DNA of 64,000 nt from Paludibacter sp. (GTDB lineage: Bacteria; Bacteroidota; Bacteroidia; Bacteroidales; Paludibacteraceae), in the NCBI GenBank assembly GCA_028690665.1, contig JAQVAV010000004.1, forward strand, positions 248,001 to 312,000, written 5' to 3'. The position numbers and the translations under genes were made by a program. Below the pieces are notes generated by a model, which saw only the letters and a list, made by a program, of their open reading frames with translations, was not told the origin of the DNA and made no database searches. Shown here piece by piece: positions 18,394 to 27,003 of this stretch. The first letter of the stretch is position 1, and every line of letters begins with the position of its first letter.

Positions 18394-19443
18394 ATGTTGA
18401 AAAAAATATATATAATAATTGTAGGCATACTTATGACAGTTGCAATGCAGGCACAGCTATCTAATGACGATTTTATTGAAATTCAGTCGGGAAGTTTTTC
18501 AATGGGCAATACTTCATACTCAAGAGAACAGCCTGTAAGAACGCTTGCGATATCAACTTTTTATCTCAGTAAGAAAGTAATAACAAACAGCCAGTATGCC
18601 ACATTTATAAACGAGTATGGAAATTCGACAGTAAAGGATGGAAAATATGCCGGACAAAAAATGTTCGTTTCCGATTCATGGGGCATTGTCGAAGAAAACG
18701 GGCAGTGGAAAGCGGCATCCGGATATGAAAACTATCCCGCTATTCATATCACCTGGTATGGAGCTAATGAATTTTGCAAATACTATGGAGGACGTTTGCC
18801 TACTGAAGCGGAATGGGAATATGCAGCAAAAGGAGGAAAAAATCAGATTTCATATACTTATAGTGGCAGTAACACGGCAACAACCGTGGCGTGGTATTAT
18901 GACAATTCATCTCACATAAACCATGCTGTCGGTTTAAAAGTAGCAAATACAACCAGATTATACGATATGAGCGGTAATGTATATCAATGGTGCTCTGACT
19001 GGTATAGTCTATATTCCGATTTAGTAAATGCAGACAACTCAAATCCACGGGGACCGGATTCTGGGATAGCTAAAGTTATGCGGGGAGGCTACCGTTCATT
19101 GGGGTCTGCCGACTTGCATTTGACTCATCGGGAAAGCATGTCACCTGACGAAAGTACTAATTTTGTCGGATTCAGGATGGTCAAAGACAACCTGACCGCT
19201 ATCAACACCCCTTCTGAATCAGAGGTTTCAGTTTTCCCTAATCCTGCAAAAGAATTTTTAAAAATAAACTCGGACAGTGAGTTACGGTCAGTAAACATAT
19301 ATAACAGTGAAGGAAAATTAATTTTTAGTTCAAATGAAAATATTTCTGAAATACCTCTCAAAAAAATCAATAGTGGCATATATTTTGTTTGCTTAGAAAC
19401 AGAAATAAAAACTACGATTCGTAAAATTGTAATTGATAAATAG
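18394..19443 (+). CDS. Formylglycine-generating-enzyme-like (SUMF1 fold) protein with T9SS sorting domain
   Basis: The 349-residue protein has a signal peptide (MLKKIYIIIVGILMTVAMQAQ). An FGE-sulfatase domain (about 25-265) follows, with the hallmarks SGSFSMGN, GGRLPTEAEWEYAAKGG, DMSGNVYQW and VMRGGY...GFRMV. A type A T9SS C-terminal domain (about 272-349, VFPNPAKEFL ... GIYFVCLE) ends it. The active-site cysteines of true FGEs, expected shortly after the RGG motif, are absent: the stretch reads RGGYRSLGSADLHLTHRE. It is therefore probably a non-catalytic member of the fold, displayed at the surface. Being 20 bases after the large enzyme, it is likely co-expressed and may act on or bind the same material. 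Confidence 0.88.
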   Translation: MLKKIYIIIVGILMTVAMQAQLSNDDFIEIQSGSFSMGNTSYSREQPVRTLAISTFYLSKKVITNSQYATFINEYGNSTVKDGKYAGQKMFVSDSWGIVEENGQWKAASGYENYPAIHITWYGANEFCKYYGGRLPTEAEWEYAAKGGKNQISYTYSGSNTATTVAWYYDNSSHINHAVGLKVANTTRLYDMSGNVYQWCSDWYSLYSDLVNADNSNPRGPDSGIAKVMRGGYRSLGSADLHLTHRESMSPDESTNFVGFRMVKDNLTAINTPSESEVSVFPNPAKEFLKINSDSELRSVNIYNSEGKLIFSSNENISEIPLKKINSGIYFVCLETEIKTTIRKIVIDK

Positions 19444-19464
19444 GTAAAAAAGATTGTTTGTTTG

Positions 19465-19501
19465 AAAAAAAGAGTTGAGTAAGTTACTCAACTCTTTTTT
19501 T
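19465..19501. terminator. Bidirectional terminator
   Basis: aaaaaaagagttgagta and tactcaactctttttt form a long stem with A and T runs on the two sides, located between convergent genes ending at 19443 and 19500. Confidence 0.85.
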
Positions 19502-19877
19502 ATTCTCCAATCAGTTGGAATAATAAAGATTCCATTTGCTCTTTAATATTAAGTTCTCCTTCTTTTTCAATAAGATCAAGAAGCTTTCCATCCTGATACA
19601 GAGCCATGCCCACATGAAAAAAATCAGGCTCATGAACATCTATATTATCAAACTTAACCGTACAGGTAAGAACTCTGTGGTTATTTTGAAATGCATGGGC
19701 AGGAAGCGGAAACTTAAATCCAAATGAATTTGTGTTTTCTTTTGTAATTACAGCTACAACTTTATTTCCTTCTTCAGAATACAGTTCGATGCTATAATTT
19801 TTCACTTTACAATCATTTATAACTTGGAAACCTACAAATAATGGTCCACCGTCATTTTTAAAATTAATAGCGTCCAT
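19500..19877 (-). CDS. Hypothetical protein, 125 residues
   Basis: The protein lacks signal peptide and membrane segments and is predicted cytosolic. Alternating hydrophobic strands (LFVGFQVIND, YSIELYSEEG, HRVLTCTVKFDN, HVGMALYQDG) suggest a beta-sandwich. The C-terminal helix is acidic. I do not recognise a family. It is a single gene, its stop overlapping the shared terminator, and its upstream neighbour is htpG, divergently oriented. Confidence 0.75.
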   Translation of the reverse strand: MDAINFKNDGGPLFVGFQVINDCKVKNYSIELYSEEGNKVVAVITKENTNSFGFKFPLPAHAFQNNHRVLTCTVKFDNIDVHEPDFFHVGMALYQDGKLLDLIEKEGELNIKEQMESLLFQLIGE

Positions 19878-20197
19878 ACTAATAATTGATGAGTTAATTA
19901 AAATGGTTTCAAATCATTTATACCTCTGCCCACCTTGGTGTCGTTTTAAAATTATGATTTTCTGTAATAGATTTTACATATTTTGAATAGTTATGTAGTA
20001 AATATAACAAAAATATACAAAAAATGTTTTTATAAAACTATAAATATCATCATTCTGATGCAGAAGCCATCTTGCTTCTTTCCAAAATTCTATTTAGAAT
20101 ACGCTCCGAAAAAGCCTTGACTATAAAAAATTAGATAATACTAACTTTGAAATTATGCAAGATCATAATCAATATTCAGACAGTAGCGGCAGCTGAT
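19878..20197. other. Intergenic DNA upstream of htpG
   Basis: AT-rich, no gene on either strand. I see no clear TAnnTTTG promoter. The one notable motif is the tandem octamer just to the right at 20198-20213. Confidence 0.5.
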
Positions 20198-20213
20198 TTC
20201 TGTCATTCTGTCA
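20198..20213 (+). promoter_or_regulatory. Tandem octamer upstream of htpG
   Basis: TTCTGTCA occurs twice head to tail, 80 bases before the htpG start. It is a candidate heat-shock control element. The regulator is unknown. Confidence 0.4.
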
Positions 20214-20292
20214 CCATTTAAGTACTGGCATTTTTTTTGACTAAAGAGGAACCGGAAAAAATTAAAATAGTAACCAAAAAACATATTGCAAA

Positions 20293-22347
20293 ATGAGTAA
20301 AGGAAACATCGGGGTAACGAGTGCGAATATTTTCCCCGTTATCAAGAAATTTTTGTACAGCGATCATGAAATCTTTTTACGCGAATTAGTGTCTAATGCA
20401 GTTGATGCAACACAGAAACTCAAAACACTGGCTTCGGTAGGCGAATTCAAAGGTGAACTTGGCGACGTAACTGTACGCGTATCTGTCGACAAGAAAAAAG
20501 GTACTCTTACAATCTCCGATCGTGGTATCGGTATGACAGCCGAAGAAATTGATAAATACATTAATCAAATTGCATTTTCGGGTGCCGAAGAATTTCTCGA
20601 AAAATACAAAAATGATGCTCAGGCTATTATCGGCCACTTTGGACTTGGATTCTACTCTTCGTTTATGGTGTCAAAAAAAGTAGAAATCTTCACTCAATCA
20701 TATAAAGAAAACACCACCGCTCAACACTGGGCATGTAAGGGGGATCCGGAATACACGCTCGAAGATACTATCAAATCTGATCGTGGAACCGACATTGTTT
20801 TGCACATCGATGATGAAAACAAAGACTTCCTCGAAGAATCAAAAATCCAGGAATTATTAACTAAATACTGCAAATTCCTTCCGGTTGAAATTGCTTTTGG
20901 AAAGAAAAAGGAATGGAAAGATGGCAAACAGATTGAAACTGATGAGGACAATATTATAAACAATACAACTCCGGCATGGACTAAAAAACCGGCTGATCTG
21001 AAAGAAGAAGATTATCAAAACTTCTATCGCGATTTGTTCCCCATGAGCGAAGAACCATTGTTCCATATTCATCTGAATGTGGACTATCCGTTCAATCTGA
21101 CCGGAATTCTTTATTTCCCGAAGATTAAAAACAACATTGATATTCAACGAAATAAAATTCAACTTTATTGCAATCAGGTTTTCGTAACCGATCACGTTGA
21201 AAACATCGTACCTGAATATCTGACTCTGCTTCATGGTGTAATTGATTCCCCGGACATTCCGTTGAATGTTTCTCGTAGCTACCTGCAGAGCGATGCCAAT
21301 GTAAAGAAAATCTCAAATCACATTACAAAAAAAGTCGCCGACCGTCTAGCTGAAATCTTCAAAAACGAACGCGAAGATTTCGAAAAGAAATGGGATAATC
21401 TGAAAATATTTATTCAATACGGGATGCTCAGTGACGAAAAATTCTACGAACGTGCCGAAAAATTCGCTTTGCTGAAAAATGTAGAGGATAAATATTTTAC
21501 CTTCGATGAATATAAAACTTTGGTAGGAGAAAACCAGAAAGATAAAAACGGCGATTTGATTTATCTTTATGCTACGAATAAAGATGAACAATACAGCTAC
21601 ATACAACAGGCTCAGGATAAGGGTTATGATGTTCTGATTATGGACGGACAACTTGACGTTCACGTTATTAGCCAATTGGAACAAAAATTTGAAAAGACCC
21701 GTTTTGTTCGTGTCGACAGCGATGTAATTGATAAAATAATTCAAAAAGAAGACTCTGCTAAAGTAGAACTCAACGATGAACAACGGAATGCGCTTGTTTC
21801 GGTATTCGAATCACAATTGCCCAACAACGACAAAGCCAACTTTATTGTTACATTCGAACAGCTTTCAGCAACATCAACTCCGGTATTTATTACCCAGAAT
21901 GAATTTATGCGTCGTATGAAAGACATGTCGGCACTTCAGGGTGGCATGATGAATTTTTACGGAGAAATGCCTGACAGCTACAATCTGGTTATCAATACGG
22001 CTCACCCCTTAATTGACAAACTTCTGAAAGATGAGGAAACCGCTTGCTCAGCAGAAGTTGCTCCGATGGCGACAGAACTCAACGAAGTAAAAGCAAAACA
22101 CGATCAACTGAAGGAAAGCCAAAAAGATAAAAAAGACGAAGAAATACCAGCTGCCGAAAAAGATGAACTTGCAGCGCTTGACAAACAAATCTCAGAACTC
22201 GAAGACAAGAAAAAGAGCGTTTACAAAGGTTTTGCTACGGAAAACAAGCAAGTTCGCCAATTAATCGATCTGGCATTGCTTGCCAATAACATGCTGAAAG
22301 GAGAGGCTTTGGCCAATTTCGTAAAACGCAGTGTAGAATTGATGTAA
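20293..22347 (+). CDS. htpG: Molecular chaperone HtpG (Hsp90)
   Basis: The 684-residue protein is the bacterial Hsp90, an ATP-driven cytosolic chaperone. The N-terminal GHKL ATPase domain shows the catalytic Glu in FLRELVSNAVDA, the ATP-lid DRGIGMT and the glycine loop GHFGLGFYSS. The middle domain (about 230-500) includes the conserved SRSYLQ with its ATP-contacting Arg, and a C-terminal dimerisation domain follows. A charged segment near residues 590-650, rich in Glu and Lys, is typical of Bacteroidetes members. It stands alone between two regions without genes. Confidence 0.97.
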   Translation: MSKGNIGVTSANIFPVIKKFLYSDHEIFLRELVSNAVDATQKLKTLASVGEFKGELGDVTVRVSVDKKKGTLTISDRGIGMTAEEIDKYINQIAFSGAEEFLEKYKNDAQAIIGHFGLGFYSSFMVSKKVEIFTQSYKENTTAQHWACKGDPEYTLEDTIKSDRGTDIVLHIDDENKDFLEESKIQELLTKYCKFLPVEIAFGKKKEWKDGKQIETDEDNIINNTTPAWTKKPADLKEEDYQNFYRDLFPMSEEPLFHIHLNVDYPFNLTGILYFPKIKNNIDIQRNKIQLYCNQVFVTDHVENIVPEYLTLLHGVIDSPDIPLNVSRSYLQSDANVKKISNHITKKVADRLAEIFKNEREDFEKKWDNLKIFIQYGMLSDEKFYERAEKFALLKNVEDKYFTFDEYKTLVGENQKDKNGDLIYLYATNKDEQYSYIQQAQDKGYDVLIMDGQLDVHVISQLEQKFEKTRFVRVDSDVIDKIIQKEDSAKVELNDEQRNALVSVFESQLPNNDKANFIVTFEQLSATSTPVFITQNEFMRRMKDMSALQGGMMNFYGEMPDSYNLVINTAHPLIDKLLKDEETACSAEVAPMATELNEVKAKHDQLKESQKDKKDEEIPAAEKDELAALDKQISELEDKKKSVYKGFATENKQVRQLIDLALLANNMLKGEALANFVKRSVELM

Positions 22348-22367
22348 TTCCAACCGATCATATAAAA

Positions 22368-22550
22368 GAACTTATCTTGACTTTTAAATCAAGGCAGAAT
22401 TAACGAGTATTATATTCCCTTTTCAGACAGAAAATACAGATTTTATTCTCTACAGATTTCTGTAATCCGGATTCTATCGAGGAATCTTTTGTCTTATTCT
22501 TCTAATCTTTATTGAAACAAAGAATTACTACGAAAAGTCAAGACGAGTTC
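22368..22550. repeat. Degenerate inverted-repeat element, left copy
   Basis: The ends gaacttatcttgactttt and, inverted, gaactcgtcttgactttt form terminal inverted repeats of about 18 bases. Its reverse complement aligns with 24809-24934, including shared blocks tcaataa, agacaaaag and atataat, with about 55 extra bases in the middle. No coding capacity. It sits between htpG and the CotH gene. Confidence 0.65.
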
Positions 22551-22592
22551 AAAATGAGGTTTCCCTGAAAAAAACAGGAAAACCTCATTTTT
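22551..22592. terminator. Terminator between htpG and the CotH gene
   Basis: aaaatgaggtttccctg pairs with caggaaaacctcatttt (one bulge), followed by T runs in both directions. It serves the convergent htpG and CotH-family genes. Confidence 0.85.
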
Positions 22593-22609
22593 TATTCTAT
22601 ATTAATTTA

Positions 22610-24625
22610 TTATTTCTTAACAAACCTTCTTATAACCGGTTCCGATTTACCATTCGAAAGTTTTACAAAATAAATTCCGTCAGACAAATCACTCACATTC
22701 AGAGTTACTACCTGCAAGTCAGATTCCATAGCATAATTTTCGGTCGTTAGCCTGCAAGATCCGGTAATATCATAAATCTGAATCTGGTAATTGGCAGAAA
22801 TTAATGGAGTAAATCTCACCGACAATTTTTCGGAAGCTGGATTCGGATAAATATCCACATTCAGTTCTGCAGTCATCGCATTATTAATTCCGGCAACAAC
22901 TAATTCCGGCTTAATATACCATTGCTGATTTTCATTAGAAGTTACCTGATTGTTCCATTCAATTATTTCATTTCCGTTAACATAACTACCACCGCTATTG
23001 TCAATGGCATAACCCGATGCATAATTTACAAAACCATAAATGTTACCTGTATTTACAGGAACGACTTTCCATTTCTGTGTGTTATCTCTATCATTAACAG
23101 CCACCTGGATTAAATTATTGTTTTTACCATTTCCGGCCATCGCTAATCCTGAATTTTTATTAATAATTCTGAATAAGCTATCGTTTATTTGTCTTATTTG
23201 CCAAAGCTGGGCATTTTCATTTTCTATGGCTTCCCAAAGCACCATTTTGCCTCCGGATGAAACCGAATTATTATCCACATCAATGACGTTGGATGTTTTC
23301 CGGTTCATAATCATATAGTACACATTACTTTGAGGGACAAAGGGAATCGAAGGGGACTCCGGAACCATATTCGCAAAAGCATCGTTTAAAAACAAAATTC
23401 TATTGGCTATATAAGTTTTAAGGTAATCGACTCCTTCCGCATAGGTAGAAAAAAGATACGTTTCCCGGTAAATCTTTTGATCCAGAACCGGCCAGCGATT
23501 ATAGTTCAGTTGTTGAGACTGGTCTATTAACTGCACAGTTTCGTTGATATAAGAATTCAGGACAGCATTCAGATTTTGAGCCTCAAACTGTTGCCAGTGC
23601 CGTAGAACTGCCTTTACAAACCACTCATCACTCAAAAACTGTTTAATCCATGTTTTTGGATCATGCGCAACATTGCTCATCAGGTTTTTGGTAGCATCAC
23701 CCAAGCGGTCATCATTATTAAAAGCAATGTCATAATCCCACATGGGGCCGAAATACAACTTATCATCGTTTCTTTTTTTATAAACATAAGTGCTCCAGAA
23801 TGAATCTGAATTTCCGGTCAGTTCGCAAGCTATATACCAGTTTATCAACGAAGTTGTATCTACATGCGCCCGATATCCGAGTTCGGGATCCGTAAAATCA
23901 TCAGAAAAAAGCCGGCTTTCAAAATCGGCAATATAGGTCTGAATATAAGTCAACTGAGCATCATTGATGTCATCGTCATCCGGAGATTTTACAGAGATCT
24001 TCAATCCCTTCCCACTTGTAAACCAAACCGGTTCGCTTGAAGCAAATCCATCTATTTCGAGCAAATAGCCTCCTGTAATATCGGGTTCAGAAACCACAGA
24101 AGAATCCTGTTCATCAATATCAACCCTGCCGGGATTGACTTCTATCTGGTCGGTTATAAAATAATTTCCCAAAAAATCATTATTAAGCGTAAAATCAACA
24201 AATCTGCCGGCAGGCGTAAATTCAAAACCAAGTAATGCCCCTATTTTAAATGCCAGTGCATTACGTATCAGAGTTTTGTCAGCATGGTTCGATAAAAACA
24301 CCCAATTTTTCAGGTGAGCCGGCATATTCAGTAAATTTGTCTTTTTATCTAACTTGACCCGATATGGTTTTTTATCCAACAACCAGGTTGAATTTCCACG
24401 CCCCCGTATTTCTGTTGCCATATCCAGACTCTCGGTGGTATCGTTACTCACAACGGTTATGATTCCGGGAATCCATGTTGTTTTATCAACTACAGCCGCA
24501 TTGTTTGTTGTATTGATATATATGGAAGGAATATTAGAAACTTGAACCTGGGCACTGGCTTCAGATACAAATAATAACTGAAAAACAAGAGCAGGTAAGA
24601 ATAGTCTAATTATATGATTCTTCAT
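22610..24625 (-). CDS. CotH kinase family protein with ricin-type lectin and T9SS sorting domains
   Basis: The 671-residue product has a signal peptide ending near ASAQ. A CotH-type atypical kinase domain (about 55-400) follows, with RGRGNSTW, KKPYRVKL, LIRNALAFKIG and WDYDIAFNNDD, the last bearing candidate catalytic acids. A ricin-type beta-trefoil (about 435-580) with repeated QxW elements (AQLWQI, TQKWKV, NQQWYI) comes next. A T9SS type A sorting domain (about 595-671, DIYPNPASEKL ... GIYFVKLS) ends it. It should be exported by the gliding/T9SS route and displayed while binding glycan. Substrate of the kinase, if active, is unknown. It is flanked on both sides by copies of the same inverted-repeat element. 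Confidence 0.92.
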   Translation of the reverse strand: MKNHIIRLFLPALVFQLLFVSEASAQVQVSNIPSIYINTTNNAAVVDKTTWIPGIITVVSNDTTESLDMATEIRGRGNSTWLLDKKPYRVKLDKKTNLLNMPAHLKNWVFLSNHADKTLIRNALAFKIGALLGFEFTPAGRFVDFTLNNDFLGNYFITDQIEVNPGRVDIDEQDSSVVSEPDITGGYLLEIDGFASSEPVWFTSGKGLKISVKSPDDDDINDAQLTYIQTYIADFESRLFSDDFTDPELGYRAHVDTTSLINWYIACELTGNSDSFWSTYVYKKRNDDKLYFGPMWDYDIAFNNDDRLGDATKNLMSNVAHDPKTWIKQFLSDEWFVKAVLRHWQQFEAQNLNAVLNSYINETVQLIDQSQQLNYNRWPVLDQKIYRETYLFSTYAEGVDYLKTYIANRILFLNDAFANMVPESPSIPFVPQSNVYYMIMNRKTSNVIDVDNNSVSSGGKMVLWEAIENENAQLWQIRQINDSLFRIINKNSGLAMAGNGKNNNLIQVAVNDRDNTQKWKVVPVNTGNIYGFVNYASGYAIDNSGGSYVNGNEIIEWNNQVTSNENQQWYIKPELVVAGINNAMTAELNVDIYPNPASEKLSVRFTPLISANYQIQIYDITGSCRLTTENYAMESDLQVVTLNVSDLSDGIYFVKLSNGKSEPVIRRFVKK

Positions 24626-24674
24626 TGTAGCAAATGTCCGTATTATATTTTAAGGATTAATTTATTTGGTAAAA

Positions 24675-24706
24675 CAAATTTACAATCTTGCCACCTGTTT
24701 TTCAAG
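24675..24706 (-). promoter_or_regulatory. Promoter of the CotH-family gene
   Basis: On the minus strand, CTTG (24703-24706) is followed after 20 bases by TAAATTTG (24675-24682), a near match to the Bacteroidetes consensus. The start point would be about 40 bases before the ATG. Confidence 0.6.
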
Positions 24707-24808
24707 AAATCCAAACCCGAAACAACGGTTATCTTCTAAAATGAATGTATTTTGAACTAATTTTACACCTTTTTCAAGCTGGGGAGTGGGAAAGCCCTTT
24801 TTTTAATC

Positions 24809-24934
24809 GAAATCATCCTGACTTTTCATAACAATCCTTTATCTCAATAATCTTTAAAAAGAATCAGACAAAAGTACCTCCGAAAAAATATAATATTTTT
24901 TAATTTTATCCAGTTCAAAAGTCAGGACAAGTTC
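24809..24934. repeat. Degenerate inverted-repeat element, right copy
   Basis: The termini gaaatcatcctgactttt and, inverted, gaacttgtcctgactttt pair with each other, and the interior matches the reverse complement of 22368-22550. It carries a minus-strand TACTTTTG (24869-24876) that could act as an additional -7 box toward the CotH gene. Confidence 0.65.
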
Positions 24935-25013
24935 ATCGTTTTCAAGACCGACAACAATATTACAGTTTGACACAATCTGAACATTTTCATTTTAAAGTAT
25001 AAAATAAAACACT

Positions 25014-25021
25014 TATTTTTG
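25014..25021 (+). promoter_or_regulatory. -7 box for the chorismate mutase-like gene
   Basis: TATTTTTG fits TAnnTTTG. Transcription would begin near 25028, which rules out the in-frame GTG at 25021 as start and supports the ATG at 25048. Confidence 0.6.
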
Positions 25022-25047
25022 TGCGATTTATAAACAAAAGTATCGTC

Positions 25048-25383
25048 ATGCATTCTGAAATATTGATACCACCTGAAAATTGCAACAACAAAGAAGAAGT
25101 TCGTTCTCAGATTGACAAAATAGACAAAGAAATCATCCGGATGTTTGCCAAAAGATTCGAATATGTCAACGCTATTGTAAAATTTAAAAAAGATACAGAA
25201 AGTATCATTGCTCAGGAAAGAAAAGACGAAGTAATATTAAAGCGGGGCCTATGGGCCGAAGAATTTGGACTTGACAAAAAAACCTTTGAAACTATTTATA
25301 ACTGCCTGATTGACTCAAATATCCAAAAAGAGCTGGAAATGATGGAAAAAGGCAGTTCCTCTCATTCAGAACATACCACTTAA
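25048..25383 (+). CDS. Chorismate mutase-like protein (AroQ class)
   Basis: The ATG at 25048 gives 111 residues; an upstream in-frame GTG overlaps the promoter. The pattern RSQIDKIDKEIIRMFAKR with a later KFK and ERKDEVI is that of the small all-alpha AroQ chorismate mutases and the related isochorismate-pyruvate lyases, where Arg, Lys and Glu side chains bind the substrate. Whether it makes prephenate or another product cannot be told. The aldolase-like gene starts 15 bases downstream, so the two are co-transcribed and probably act in one pathway. Confidence 0.78.
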   Translation: MHSEILIPPENCNNKEEVRSQIDKIDKEIIRMFAKRFEYVNAIVKFKKDTESIIAQERKDEVILKRGLWAEEFGLDKKTFETIYNCLIDSNIQKELEMMEKGSSSHSEHTT

Positions 25384-25398
25384 ACAATATATTTACAC

Positions 25399-26349
25399 AT
25401 GTACAAACAGGATATCAAAGTAATGGACTGCACCGTGCGTGACGGCGGGTTAATGAACAAATGGCAATTTTCCGACGATTTTGTTCGTGGAGTCTACAAT
25501 GCTTGTGTCGAAGCCGGAATTGATTATATGGAAATTGGCTATCTAAGCAGTGAGAAAGCATTCGATCGAAAAGTTTACGGACCGTGGAAATTTTGTCTTC
25601 AAAAAGACCTCGAACGTATTGTAGGCAAAAACGAAACTAACCTGAAACTTTCGGCCATGGCAGATATCGGACGCATAGAATTAGATGATATTCCTCCTGC
25701 TTCCGAAAGTTTATTAGACATGATCCGTGTGGCCTGCTATGTACATCAGGTAGACAAAGCGGTTGCCCTGGCGCATCATTGCATGGACAAAGGTTATGAG
25801 GTGAGCATCAATCTTATGGCCGTATCGACTGTAAACGAACATGAACTTGACGAAGCATTAAAAGACATTGCCAAATCACGCATCAACGTTTTTTATGCCG
25901 TTGACAGTTTTGGCAGCATGTATATAGAATCCATTCAGCATCTTGTTCGAAAATATATCAATGCACTTCCCGGAAAAGAAATCGGAATTCACGCACACAA
26001 CAACATGCAAATGGCTATGTCGAACACTTATACCGCTTTAATGGAAGGTTGTACCATGCTCGATGCTACACTGCTCGGCCTTGGTCGCGGCGCAGGAAAC
26101 TGTCCGATAGAAATTTTAATTGCCTTTCTGAAAAACCCCAAATACCGCCTGCTTCCCCTGCTACAGGTAATTCAGGATTATGTACATCCCTTGCAAAAAG
26201 AAATTGATTGGGGGTATCACATTCCTTATCTCATTTCAGGAGCCATGAATGCACATCCCCGGAAAAGTCTGGAATGGATGGATTCCGACCGAAAAAATGA
26301 TTTTGTAGCATTTATGCGGGAAATGCACGATAACGAGGTGCTGGAATGA
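25399..26349 (+). CDS. DRE-TIM metallolyase (HMGL-like/4-hydroxy-2-oxovalerate aldolase type)
   Basis: The 316-residue TIM-barrel protein begins MDCTVRDGG after residue 8, corresponding to the TLRDG metal-binding motif with Asp as ligand. The C-terminal HAHNN supplies the His-x-His pair, and GLGRGAGNCP matches the family loop. Such enzymes cleave or form C-C bonds next to 2-oxo acids (4-hydroxy-2-oxovalerate aldolase, HMG-CoA lyase, isopropylmalate synthase). The short form here lacks the regulatory domain of the synthases, so an aldolase is favoured. It pairs with the chorismate mutase-like gene, hinting at an unusual aromatic or related metabolite route. Confidence 0.82.
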   Translation: MYKQDIKVMDCTVRDGGLMNKWQFSDDFVRGVYNACVEAGIDYMEIGYLSSEKAFDRKVYGPWKFCLQKDLERIVGKNETNLKLSAMADIGRIELDDIPPASESLLDMIRVACYVHQVDKAVALAHHCMDKGYEVSINLMAVSTVNEHELDEALKDIAKSRINVFYAVDSFGSMYIESIQHLVRKYINALPGKEIGIHAHNNMQMAMSNTYTALMEGCTMLDATLLGLGRGAGNCPIEILIAFLKNPKYRLLPLLQVIQDYVHPLQKEIDWGYHIPYLISGAMNAHPRKSLEWMDSDRKNDFVAFMREMHDNEVLE

Positions 26350-26353
26350 AAAA

Positions 26354-26404
26354 TAAAAAGAGAGAGTGTCCAACAAGTATTTTTTGAACACTCTCTCTTT
26401 TTAT
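26354..26404. terminator. Bidirectional terminator
   Basis: aaaaagagagagtgt pairs with acactctctcttttt around an 18-base loop, between convergent genes ending at 26349 and 26401. Its loop start gtccaacaag is also found at 29013-29022 inside a MITE-like element. Confidence 0.85.
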
Positions 26405-27003
26405 TTTATGCCACACCACAAGGTAACCAGAAACGGAACAGAAAAATCGGTTACAAATCCGTGGTAAATAGAAACTATCGTAAATTCTTTGCCCGATGTT
26501 TTAATTATAACCGGGAAAGTAGTATCCATAGTGGTGGCTCCTCCTGCCGCAATCGGGGCCAATTTTCCAAAATACTTTGCCAATGCAGGCGATAGCAACA
26601 AAGTGATTACTTCCCTGAAAATATTTGCAAGCAAAGCTATTGTTCCCAGTTCGGCCCCTTTATATTCCGTAATAAGAATACTGGACAACGAATAATAACC
26701 AAAACCTGAACTTACTGCCAGATAATCAGGAAGGGAATATTTTGAAAAGAAAGAAAGCAACAAAACGCCGGCCCAGGTTCCTATAATTGTAGTAAATGGC
26801 AGCAATATTACACTGGAATGAATAGTTCGAAACTGTCGGATAGTTTCTGGCTGATTTCCAATACTGAAACCAACGGTAAACATCAACGCACAGAGCACAT
26901 AAAGGCTGTAATCAAAATTCAACCACGATGTCGGTAAAATCCGATAAAGACCCAACAACAAGCCAGTTACAAAAAATGACAAAATAATGAGACTACCTTT
27001 CAT
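26401..27003 (-). CDS. lysO: LysO-type lysine exporter, C-terminal part
   Basis: The 200-residue membrane protein has several hydrophobic helices. It matches the main part of the LysO/YbjE (DUF340) family, with SIGNQPETIRQF, SGFGYYSLSSI and GGATTMDTTFP motifs. LysO exports lysine and toxic analogues. In this organism the family is split in two open frames: this one, and the 90-residue membrane protein whose stop it overlaps by 11 bases. The two must form one transporter. Splitting is known in Bacteroidetes and I see no sign of a recent frameshift. Confidence 0.85.
   Translation of the reverse strand: MKGSLIILSFFVTGLLLGLYRILPTSWLNFDYSLYVLCALMFTVGFSIGNQPETIRQFRTIHSSVILLPFTTIIGTWAGVLLLSFFSKYSLPDYLAVSSGFGYYSLSSILITEYKGAELGTIALLANIFREVITLLLSPALAKYFGKLAPIAAGGATTMDTTFPVIIKTSGKEFTIVSIYHGFVTDFSVPFLVTLWCGIK

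Noticed and set aside
18394..19443. A sulfatase-activating formylglycine-generating enzyme.
   Set aside because: The catalytic cysteines are absent and no sulfatase gene is in the window.
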